A program made the translations under genes and the position numbers. From positions 1 through 25,987 of the forward strand of contig LRSR01003760.1 in NCBI GenBank assembly GCA_001579985.1: DNA of 25,987 nucleotides. Direction: 5' to 3'. Shown here piece by piece: positions 9,838 through 19,383 of the stretch (its first letter is position 1; the number at the start of each line of letters is the position of its first letter). The notes beneath the pieces were generated by a model. It did not search any database and had not been told where the DNA came from. It saw only the letters and a program-made list of their open reading frames with translations. The stretch is from Hypsibius dujardini. Lineage: Eukaryota > Tardigrada > Eutardigrada > Parachela > Hypsibiidae.

Positions 9838-11976
9838 TTAAAAAAAAGGCACCGCGTGAGGAGCACTACCAGAGCAAGGCAAATCGACGACGGCTGCTGA
9901 TCCACGTCTCAGTCGGTGCGACTCGCGTCGGCCCCTCAACGCCAACGCGTTACGCTTCATGAAGGTCTTGAGCCATCCGCGAGACGCACGAAAATCCGGC
10001 ATCTCCAGCTGCGCGGCCATTTTCTTGGCGCATGTCTGGACGTCCTCCTGGTCCAGTTCCCGCTCCGTAGACGGTTGCGCCCGGATCCAGTTCAGGACGA
10101 GCTGCTCCAGTTGCGGTGACACCGGCTGACACTGTCGGACCCGCTTCTTGTCCAGACAGGAGAGCGCCAGACCTTTCATTGTGTCGTAGGTCCTGAAAGG
10201 AGCATGAAAAAAAAACAAGAACATAAAAAATGCCAGTTCATGTGAGGAACATTAATGACATAACAGTCGATTCAGACAAACAGGCAGTCATTGCTAGACA
10301 TTAGTGTTGTTTAAATAAAATGTTGGAATTAAAGTAAAATATGAAATAAAATGAAATCCATCGGCAAAGCTCTTTCAATTGAAAACAATTTATTTTCTTT
10401 GAAAGCCATCTTGACATCGCCAAGACACTTACATCACCCATGTCTTTAGCATCTTCACGTCAAGGTGATGTCGCCGGCAGAAGTCATTCAGAGTGACGTT
10501 GTTATTCGGCTCCGACGTCTGTTGCAGCACGAAATTCCCGTACCGCTCTACCATGCGGAGTTTGTACTGGACAGAATACGACTTCCTCGACAGCTTCTCC
10601 CCTGGAATTTTCTTCTTCGGAATGGCGTTCCGGTTCGGGTGGAGCAGCTTCGCCTGCCTCTTCTGATACTGCTCCCAGGCGGTCAGACCTTTTCTCTTCA
10701 CTCGGGGCTCTGGTGGGGTCAACTTCACCACTGCTGTCTGCTGTGGTGAAGTTGTCTCCGTCGTTGATGGATTCATACTAGGAGAAGTTGGAATGCCGGT
10801 CGGTTCCGGTGTGGATTCCGTGAAGACGCCTTGCAGCACATCGGACGCAGCGGAAGGGGCAGCCAACGTCTTGGCCGGTTGAATCTCCGGGATGGCTAGT
10901 TCCGAAACATAAAACGGTCCGTAGACCGGGGCGGTATCCGACTCGCCGTCGTCGTGCACCGTGCTGTAGTCCGTGCCAGTTTGCCTCCCGGTCACCTCCA
11001 TGATGTCGAAGTTGGCAGGGAAGATTTCTTCGAGATACATAGCCTGCAAAAAAAATTAGAAAGGAACTGGTCAGCTATTAATTAAATTTGAATTGCGAAG
11101 AACAACCAACGACAAATACGAATAAGAACTAATTTAAATAATTTATTCATATTTGAAATATATTCCTGGAAAAATATCTTAATTCTTATTCGAAATCGCC
11201 GTTTGTCGAAACAAATTTCCAACCAAAATTGTTATCTAAGCCACACTTATCATAATTAATCATTAGTTTGCAATTGCATGAAGCTTATTTATCGAAGTCA
11301 ATCAAACAAAAAATCGACGATCCATCACCAAACGCTGAATCAAGCAATCAATCAACTGATTCAAACAAACAAACAAATCGTCTAAGCCGAGAAATTTTAC
11401 TCAGACCAAAACCGAGTCAATCAAGCAAGCAATCACTCGAATGCTACTGCAACATCGACTGAATCAACAGACACGCAATCTCACCTCCTGTTCCGGTGAG
11501 ATGTCTACAAACGGGGCCGCAACGTCATCCGCACTTCCGGAGAAAGAGCTGAAAAAGGGCGACGTCAACAGGAGATCGAGCGATTCCTGTAGCGACTGCG
11601 CTAAATTCTCCGTGACAATTCCTCCACCGTTTCCGTCTTCCTCCAGCCAGCAGCAGTTGTCACTGTTCAACGGCTGCTGCTGCTCCTCTTCCACTTCCAC
11701 CTCTGCCGCAGACACTGATCTGCTGGCATGACAGCCCGTCGCTTGGCTGCTGGAGACAACCGCGTACTCATGGCTGTTCGTGGGATTCCAGGGAATAAAC
11801 GAGATGCTGTGGACATTTTGGTCCTCTCCCTCTCCCTCTCCCTCTCCTCCTTCGACCGCAAAATGCTGCAAGAACTCCTGCACATTTCCGGCTGCTATAT
11901 CGCCGAATGATGCAGAGGAGGAAGTTGATGGAGTGGAGACGTTTTTATCGGTGTACGCTATCGGGACGGGAGTCAT
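9838..11976 (-). CDS. Transposase-derived DNA-binding protein (psq/Brinker-like HTH plus CENP-B-type HTH, no DDE domain)
   Basis: Three exons on the minus strand: 11976-11485, 11043-10433, 10192-9838 (TAA); phases fit and the product is 485 residues. The N-terminal ~270 residues are acidic and Ser/Thr-rich, with a GEGEGEGE run (about 44-51), poly-Gln (EEEQQQPL) and short acidic-hydrophobic stretches (ESLDLLLTSPFF; YLEEIFPANFDIMEV) like activation domains. A basic linker follows (RVKRKGL; IPKKKIPGEKLSRK). Residues ~318-368 (YSVQYKLRMVERYG ... LNDFCRRHHLDVKMLKTWV) look like a psq/Brinker HTH. Residues ~390-454 (LEQLVLNWIRAQ ... DFRASRGWLKTFMKRNALALR) match the CENP-B/Tc5 HTH, including the W-L-x-x-F-x-x-R end. 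In Tigger/pogo transposases these two HTHs precede a DDE nuclease, but here the frame stops 31 residues later and I find no DDE segment downstream. Most likely a host nuclear DNA-binding or transcription factor. It is head-to-head with FIGNL1. Confidence 0.82.
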
Positions 11977-12628
11977 TGCGGTGGAAAAAATAAACTTCGT
12001 CGAGGATGTCTTATTTCACTGGCAGAATCCCATCATCATCTCTCCGCGTCATCGTAATTCTTCGTGTACCCTGTGGGCAGAATCAACAGCTGCCTGAAGA
12101 TACAGTTCAGTTTATTCCTTCTAAAAACGAGCACAACAGCATTTTGAAATTCCTAAATAAGACGAGCACGAGTTTTACAGTAGGACTAGGTCGATCAAAT
12201 CAATCAAAATAATCAGTCGCACTTGATAAATAATCAGTGGCAAACACTTTGTTCGCCAAAGAGCATTTCATTGTTCGCGTTGCTGTGCTGACTGGTTCGC
12301 GTGGCTTCCCACGTGTTCGCGTTGCTTTTCCAACTGCTACGAGTCATTGTTCTCACTCACGCAAGAATCCTTCTTTATTTTTTTCGCGTTCTCTATTTGC
12401 GCTTCACTTTCTTATGTGTAAAACTGCTCCAGATGGTGATATATTCCGCAACCAATTGCGGTCTGTCCGCGGGAAGATAAACGGCCGAATAGGCGTGCCA
12501 CTTTGAATCTTTGCCATTCCCCACCACCGCACTAATCTTCCAGAAATTACAATCTTTTTTGAAGCTCTCAAAAACGACGATCTCTCAACTTCCGGCGGCA
12601 TCATTTTATGCTTTTTTGCTTTGCTCAG
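11977..12628. promoter_or_regulatory. Divergent promoter region, CENP-B-like / FIGNL1, with TTCGCGT cluster
   Basis: 652 bp between the two start codons. The motif TTCGCGT occurs at 12274-12280, 12296-12302, 12316-12322 and 12383-12389, two of them within the longer GTTCGCGTTGCT. An E-box CACGTG lies at 12310-12315. TTTTCGCG at 12381-12388 resembles an E2F site, which would suit a DNA-repair gene such as FIGNL1. The sites are seen; their function is inferred. Confidence 0.45.
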
Positions 12629-15600
12629 ATGTCTCACCCACCGCGACCGCCCCAGCAGCCGACCGCGACGACGCACGACGCAGGTTTTCCCCCGAAGCGG
12701 GAAGCATCCCTCCTGAGCGGGAAGCTGCAAGCTAACGAGGAATCTATGGAGAGCGGAGATGAGTTCCGCATGGAGCCGGACAGCAGTGCAGACGGTGGCG
12801 GTCACTTCCCTCAGTCGTACGATTTTGACGGTAATGAGGCTAGCTGGTTCGTCTGAATACTCGATCGGTTGAATAGCTATAGAGCGAAGGGCTTCCCTCT
12901 TTTGGCGGGATAAAATTCATATTTGGTGCATGCTGTGTAGTGATAGATTGTTTGATTGAACCTCAGTTAGTCTATTACTATTAGAACACGTGGTTGCTCT
13001 TCAGAGTGATCAGTTGATTGATCTGATTGCTTATTAGTTTCGTCCGTTTTGAGTTTCACTCAGTCAGTCTCAAGTTCTGATGAAGTTTTTCACGTGTTGC
13101 GTTACTTCGGCGAGTACAATTTCGATCAGCTACATTGATGGATCGGAAATCGGGCGTGCTGTTGTCAGTTTGTGTCAGATCGGCCTGGGAAGTTTTTGAT
13201 GGATTGGTTGATTGAAAACATGTCAAAAAAGCGCGTTTGTTGGTTAAATTCTTGATTCTATTGCTGCCCTTTGTAGGTGGTCAATATACTGGTGGAGACT
13301 TCGACTCAGAAATGGCCTTGGCCAACTTAATGTCCTATTCCCTACGGCAGGAGAATCTCTTCTACAGTTCTGGTCAGTCCCTGCGGCCCAGTGAGCGAAT
13401 TCAGCACTTTCGTCCGGTGCTTGGTCTGCAGCACATTTCCTTTGACGACGGAACCATGCATGTGTAAGCCAATAGGTTTTCCGGTTAGCTTATTGATGGC
13501 AGAAACTTATTTCGAAGAAACTGGATTTCAGCCAGGGTACTGCTGAAGAAATGGCGGCTTACCACTACGAGCAGTATGAAATGTACTGCAACTTGATGGA
13601 CCGCGAGGCGGAGCAGGACGGCTGTCAGAATTACCTCACCGAAGTTGCTGATAGTTTGGCGGGCTTGCCGACAAGTGAGTGAATCGTCTGTGATGTAATT
13701 GTAGTGGCGGATTGGAATGGAACGAGTATCTTTTCCTGTCGCACAGACCAGCACTTATGGCAACCGGATGGCGAAATGGATATCCAAACGAAATTTCCCG
13801 CAGATCGCCAGATCGAGGGAGTGGTGATGGCGGCCTCCGGTCAGATGCAGCTGTACGAGCAGTCAATGCGCGCTGCCTACACGGTATGTTGGCAATGTTT
13901 GGTAGGCGGACTTTGGCCGAACCAGCATGTGAACCAGAACCTTTCGCATATGGACAAAGATATGTAAACGTGGGGAAGAAAAATTGGAATATAGTACATT
14001 AATGGGTTTGCAGAAAGTCAGTCAGATAAAGATATGGATAGATAGGCAGGTAGATACAGAAGTAAGTAGGCAGACAGACAGACAGACAGACAGATAGACA
14101 GACAGACAAACAGACAGACAGACAAGCAGACAGACAAGCAGACAAGCAAGCAGACGGAAAGCAAGGAAACAGGCAGACAGACAGAGAAACAAATACACAC
14201 CAGCATACAGGGTAGAAAACAGTCAGATTACTTGAACAAGCAGGCACACCGACAGTCAGGCGGATAATGGAAGAATTACGTGCTTCATGAGGTAGGGTCA
14301 TATTTGGCCTCAAGTTTTCGGTGTGTTTTTAGGCTTTGGAAACCAAGGAAAACACTGAAATGTCCTCCCGTGCTCCGACGAAGAAGAAGCCCGCCGGTGT
14401 TTCAACGTTTCGTGCGCCGAATCTCGTCGAAAAGGCCGCGCCACCCACACAGGCTGCTCGCTCAGTGGCTAGCACTGCATCGACCAGCAGTCAGCAAGTC
14501 ATGAACAACCTCGACAGCATCCTCTTGGGCTCAACTGCCGGCTCCAATCCTACCACACGGGTTTATTCGAAACCGAAAACTCCGCGTCGTATGAATCACA
14601 TTTCGGAGATTATGGACGCTCGCATGGAAGAGGGCGCCGCATCCAGTGTGGTGCAGGCAAAATCCCAAGGCTTCTCCACCGCTAAGGATGTCTTTCTGGC
14701 GGGGGAGCAGGAGAAGGGTGGTGCAGCTCGATTCACCCCAGACGGATACACCGGCCGCGCCCTCGGAGGGGTCCGGAAGCATGCCTCTGACAAGTTCATT
14801 CTGCCGATTGGAATGGACGAAGAGAGTGGTGGTCGTCTTCCGTCAGTTGGAAGTAAGATTGTGGAAGGCCTTCATCCGCGGCTGAAGAACATTGACCCGA
14901 AGATGGTGGAATCGATTCTGGCGACGATGGTAGACAGCAGCGGAAGTAATCAGAAGAAGTTTGATGACATTTCGGGGTTGGAGAAGGTGAAGGAGGCCTT
15001 GCTGGAGCTGGTGGTCTGGCCGTTGGAGCATCCGGAAATGTTCGTGCAGTATTGTTCATGCTCATCTACATGTCTTTCGGTCTACCCACTTGCTTGTTGT
15101 CTCGTTTTTATCTCTTTCGTCTCTCTGTCATCATACTCTTTGTCTTCTCTGTTCTGTGATCATGTGTTCGACTAAGCGTTTGGCGTCCTGGTTATCCACC
15201 AGCTCGTCTGTCTGTCCGTCTATCCTGCTGCCAGCCGGTGCATGAGTCTCTCGCATTGCTTCTTCGCTCCCGCGTACCTCCGTATCTTATGTTGTCTCGT
15301 TATGGTCGTCTTCTGTTTCTTTTACGTATTTCTGTTACTGATGTCAACTTATTCTGAGCTGTTTCCAGGTTCACCGGCATTAAGAGCCCGTCTAAGGGAC
15401 TTCTTTTATTCGGGTGAGTTAACAGCACCCACTGCGTCTGTTTGGTCTGCTAATGTTCTGCAGGGCTGCGAATGATTCGTTTTGTATCAAGGCCTCCCGG
15501 AACCGGTAAGACACTGATTGCCAAGTGTGTGGCGGGTGAGTCCCAGTCCACCTTCTTCTGCATCAGCGCTTCCACCATCACCTCCAAGTGGATCGGTGAC

Positions 15601-15903
15601 GGCGAGAAGATGGTCAAGGCCTTGTTCGAAGTTGCTCGCACCCGACTGCCTGCAGTAATTTTCATCGACGAGGTGGACTCGCTTTTGACTCAGCGCAGCA
15701 GTGAGGAGCATGAATCGTCGCGACGAATGAAGACGGAATTTCTGACGCAGTTTGACGGAATGACTACGGAATCGGAGGAGAGCTTGCTGGTGATTGGTGC
15801 CACGAATCGCCCGCAAGAGATTGACGAAGGTTTGTGGAAGAGATGGCCAGTCAGATGAACAAGCAGACCAGCCAACCTACAGTGTACAGCAGGCAGAAAG
15901 AGT

Positions 15904-15942
<39 letters not shown>

Positions 15943-16548
15943 GGACAGACATGCAGACAGACAGACAGACATGCAGACAGACAGACATGCACACAGACAG
16001 ACAGACAGACATGCAAACACAGACGGTCAATCCGACAGACCGATCAGTTTCCATTTCCTTAAATTCAATCTAACTGTACGGTTTGTTCAGCTGCTCGGCG
16101 TCGGTTCACCAAGAGGCTCTATATTCCATTGCCGGAAAAGGAGGCCCGCATAGAGATGATAATTAAGAACCTGGGTGACCACCAACGAAAGCTGTCGGTG
16201 ACAGAGTTGGATGTCATTGGAGAGCGTACCGATGGATATTCTGGTGCTGATATTACCGGTCTCTGTCAGGACGCGGCGAACTACGGCAATCGGGAGCTAT
16301 TGATGGCACGCAGTCGCGACAAAATACGAGTGAAAATCCGCCCCGATGAGGTATTCTCACTTTTTCGACGCGCTTCCGTTTGATAGCTTGCCATAATTTC
16401 TTATTGTGACATTATTTGCTCGCAGGTTCGTCCGATCAATTTCAGCGATTTCGAGAAAGCTCTTGTGAAGTGCAAGTCCAGTGTAGATTCTGCTCAGCTG
16501 CAGCAGTACGCCCAATGGAATGCCAAATTCGGGCACGGCTCCGTCTGA
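12629..16548 (+). CDS. FIGNL1: Fidgetin-like 1 AAA ATPase
   Basis: Nine exons: 12629-12830, 13277-13463, 13532-13674, 13747-13883, 14333-15039, 15369-15413, 15492-15829, 16091-16350, 16426-16548 (TGA); 713 residues (human 674). FIGNL1 is a nuclear AAA ATPase that acts on RAD51 filaments in homologous recombination. Residues 1-223 are not recognisably like vertebrate FIGNL1. An F-x-x-A RAD51-binding motif, FSTA, is at 337-340 in a block ([16 protein letters not shown]) that aligns with the known site. [15 protein letters not shown] opens the ATPase. Walker A GPPGTGKT is at 474-481, Walker B VIFIDE at 529-534, and sensor-1/arginine-finger region [16 protein letters not shown] at 576-591. The C-terminal [13 protein letters not shown] matches the meiotic-clade AAA end. 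Exon 6 is only 45 bp and the Walker A glycine codon is split across an intron. Two introns carry CAGA arrays. The donor of exon 5 (AAAT then GTTCGT) is weak but gives the only in-frame join. The start is the first Met after an acceptor-like TTTGCTCAG. Confidence 0.93.
14070..14205. repeat. CAGA tetranucleotide array in FIGNL1 intron 4
   Basis: Nearly pure CAGA units on the + (gene) strand, grading into GCAA/CAGG variants. The opposite strand gives a spurious SVCLSVCLS reading frame. Confidence 0.93.
15904..16025. repeat. CAGA tetranucleotide array in FIGNL1 intron 7
   Basis: CAGA/GACA units on the gene strand with interspersed ATGCAGACAGAC variants, ending about 65 bp before the exon 8 acceptor. 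Confidence 0.93.
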
Positions 16549-18099
16549 GTCGTGCACACGGACGCTTGACACTTAAGAATAGTGTCAGGCTTTGCTTAGT
16601 CAAGCGATTTTTTACGCGGAATTGGCAGTTTGGCTTTTGTTTATCCCTCCTCTACGGTTGAATTCTCTTTACGTTTATTTATGAGTAAATTCGGTTCTTT
16701 TGCATGTTTGTATTTGGTGTTGTGCGGCACATCGTATTCGCCGACAGAAGAAATACGGAATATCATGACATCTCGTGTAGATCAGTTGGTCATCGCGTAC
16801 ACACATGGCCACGATTTTGGGTGGCAGAGTTCGAGCCATCAGGTTGGTCTGAGTTTGAGCCACTCTTGGTTAGAACTTGCCACTGCTTCCTCCTGAATCT
16901 TTGATTTAATGCCCGGCTCAGCGGAAAAATTAGATTGAGCAAGCTGCTCTAAATTCCGCCAAAATAAACAAGTTCAATCAATCGATCAATTGAGTAAAGG
17001 CTGCATGGTCAGCTGTGGTTAAGAGCGCGTATGCGCGGTGACTTGATTCGGCGCGAACTCGGACTACCCTTTGTGGCTCTATGTCTGCCACCTAAAATTA
17101 TAACCATGGGTGTACTGTGTAGCCCGGGAACGTTTCAGTAATGCGACAAGAAGCAGACAATTTGGGTACGAGATTTTGGGTAAGAACGAAGACTCCGCCA
17201 TGATTCACGAGGGAGGTGCAACAGTAGACCATATAGATGAGGTGCACCAAGGTATGCCAAGATGCCTACTTGTAACTACCTGTAGAATGCAGAGACCTCG
17301 AATATCGGATATGGTTGTCAGTTGTCACTCATCAGGTCAGATACGTAATAAGATGGTCTGCATGAGAACTCCGACGCATGGAGCTCTGCAACCGATCCCA
17401 GATGTCGGGAAAAAACTGGCAGTGTGTCTTCCTCTCGCTATCAGTCAACCCTCATTTTCACCATCTCTACTTTGTCATTGAATTGCCCAATCCTTAACAT
17501 GGTTATTGAATCAGTGATTGATTGATGAAATGCTCATGCTGCAGTACTTGATAAGTTTGATTTTGTCCAGGCGCCGATCAAGTTCCTAGCTATGCCTTAC
17601 ATTACCGCGGGTAACAATATTGGCTGCGCTACGTTCTAATTTTTTCCCCACTATTCCATTAACGTTCCAATCAAAAAGAACTGTATAAAAGTAAAATTAT
17701 ATTTTTAATTGAACAATGATGACTCCGTCGACTGGATTGGAGAGCACGGTTAGACTTATTAGATGGACACCTGAAATCGCTGGGGACTCTTAATTCTAAG
17801 TGACTGAATGAGTTGTCTACGGTAATTGATTGATGGATTGGCTGTCTTTGACTGTACAGTGGATGGCGAATTGACTGATGGTCACGGTCAGACGAGGCGG
17901 TAGTAGTGCAGTACGCAGTAGTTACTACGTAGTGTGTATCCTATTGATCATGGTTGCTTAACAATTAACTCCCATGTGTCACATACCAGTCAAGACATAT
18001 CACATACCAGTCAAGACAATGAAATTGAACAATCGGGTTGAGCGCATCTTTGAGTCAAAACCGTATGTCACATCCGTATGGTACATCTATCATCTTTCT
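16549..18099. other. Gene-poor stretch downstream of FIGNL1
   Basis: About 1.55 kb with no exon I can support. AATAAA at 16963-16968 is a candidate FIGNL1 poly(A) signal, 415 bp after the stop. A TATA-like TATAAAA is at 17684-17690. CACATACCAGTCAAGACA occurs twice, at 17980-17997 and 18001-18018 (period 21 bp), just before the next ORF. The longest ORF (17110-17481) has no family features. Confidence 0.5.
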
Positions 18100-18492
18100 A
18101 TGGAACTGATCGAGCTGCAGACCGACAATAATGCCGCGGGAGAAGAGCAACAACCACTGTTGATCCGGGAGTCCGGTGACTACAGTGTCCGCACAACTCG
18201 AACAGCAGTGCAACAGCAGGAACCACCAGCTGCCTCCATGGGAGTGGAGTCGGACAACGCCTCCTCGGGTGTGACCACCCCCACGACGACGACGGTGCAG
18301 ATTGACGATGCCGTCCCCACATCGACCCTCTTCGGAAGTTGCTTTCCTTGGATGGCGACGCAACGTCACGACGCTTTCTCGCAGCACACCCACAGGCAAC
18401 GTCACAGACAAGCCACGGCCCGGAAATCCGGATGGGGCGAGGCGTGGTGGTGTTGCTTTTGTCAGCCGAGATTGCTGAGCCATTATCGCTAA
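18100..18492 (+). CDS. Hypothetical protein, candidate single-exon gene or last exon
   Basis: 130-residue ORF from ATG (MELIELQTDNNAAGEEQQPL) to TAA. Codon third positions are strongly G/C-rich, as in the real exons here, while flanking DNA is AT-rich, which favours coding. It has an acidic start with an E-x-x-x-PLL dileucine-like motif, a Thr/Gln-rich middle (VTTPTTTTVQ), the segment LFGSCFPWMATQRHDAF, a His/Arg/Gln stretch and a Trp/Cys-rich end (GWGEAWWCCFCQPRLLSHYR). The Cys cluster could be lipid-modified or membrane-associated; that is inference. The frame stays open upstream to 17974 through the 21-bp direct repeat, so the true start may be earlier or an upstream exon may exist. The antisense frame (18519-18055) is less protein-like. 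AATAAA at 18714-18719 could end the transcript. Confidence 0.45.
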   Translation: MELIELQTDNNAAGEEQQPLLIRESGDYSVRTTRTAVQQQEPPAASMGVESDNASSGVTTPTTTTVQIDDAVPTSTLFGSCFPWMATQRHDAFSQHTHRQRHRQATARKSGWGEAWWCCFCQPRLLSHYR

Positions 18493-19084
18493 TTTTAATG
18501 TAGGAAAATTCATTTGCAAAAGCTGAATTTCGATTTACAATTATATTATAAAAGGTTATAACAAATATTTTTCAGAGAACGAAGTCATTTTTGGTTTGGA
18601 CAAAAATCGAAAAAGGTCATCGAAGCATCATTTTTGGAAAACTTCCATATCAGATCATGAAGAAATATAACAAGTCATTAAATGTTTTTTTTACAATTCC
18701 AAGATTCAGCTTTAATAAAAACGGATCATGCCGCTGACGTAGCGCCTGTAAAAAAAACTGTTGATTCTGCACCGCACACACTGGGGCGAGCAAAAAAAGG
18801 TACACACGCGCTCGAAAATAGAACAATAATATAACAAACAAGCATTGTTGCCAGGGTAGAAAAACATCATCAGAAGAACAAAGCTGCTCAACAGCAGTGT
18901 CGGTTTCACTCACATTAGTTGTACTAGTACGGTAAAAACTGATTACGCTAAAGTACGTTGCAGTAAAAGGTGGTGGTGAGTTGTGTTTCTTGTGTGAGAG
19001 AGACGAACAACGACGACTTTGCGTTAGGATCAGGCCACAACCCACACAAATGGGAGGGAAAAGAGAAAAGCATGACAAACGCGA
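18493..19084. other. Intergenic gap before the ST7 3' end
   Basis: AT-rich spacer with T runs and a plus-strand AATAAA at 18714. A minus-strand ORF (19078-18650) runs into it from the end of ST7 but reads as 3' UTR rather than protein. No other gene was seen. Confidence 0.5.
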
Positions 19085-19339
19085 TCAGATCCGGGCCAAG
19101 TTTTGCATTAATGTCGGAGGCACGACAGCTTCCAGTTTCTCCACCAGAAACGTCACGGGCAGAGAGACGTAAACAATGAACTGGAAAGCGAAAAAATAAC
19201 AGAGCGGTAAACGATGAAGAGACGTCAGGTTCTCTTTACAACTATCTGTCGGCCTGTCCGTCTGTCTACCTGCCTGCCTCAGTCTATCAGTCAGTCTGTT
19301 TGCCTGTACGTCTGTCTGTCTATCTGGTCTGTCTGTCTT

Positions 19340-19383
<44 letters not shown>

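Noticed and set aside
13999-14313. Minus-strand ORFs rich in CLSVCLSV repeats (also near 15690-16054, 8299-8511 and 21811-22131)
   Set aside because: They are translations of the CAGA/TCTG microsatellite in introns; no start context, conserved segment or splice support.
16630-16904. Overlapping + strand ORFs after FIGNL1
   Set aside because: They lie in the FIGNL1 3' UTR before a poly(A) signal and show no coding features.
17110-17481. 123-residue + strand ORF downstream of FIGNL1
   Set aside because: No domain, no codon bias matching the real exons, no plausible splice partners; likely chance.
18055-18519. Minus-strand ORF antisense to the 18100 ORF
   Set aside because: Arg/Gly-rich composition typical of the complement of a G/C-biased coding strand; the + frame looks more like protein.
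18650-19078. 142-residue minus-strand ORF at the ST7 3' end
   Set aside because: Starts after the ST7 stop, is Phe/Cys/Leu-rich from T-rich DNA, and sits where the 3' UTR is expected.
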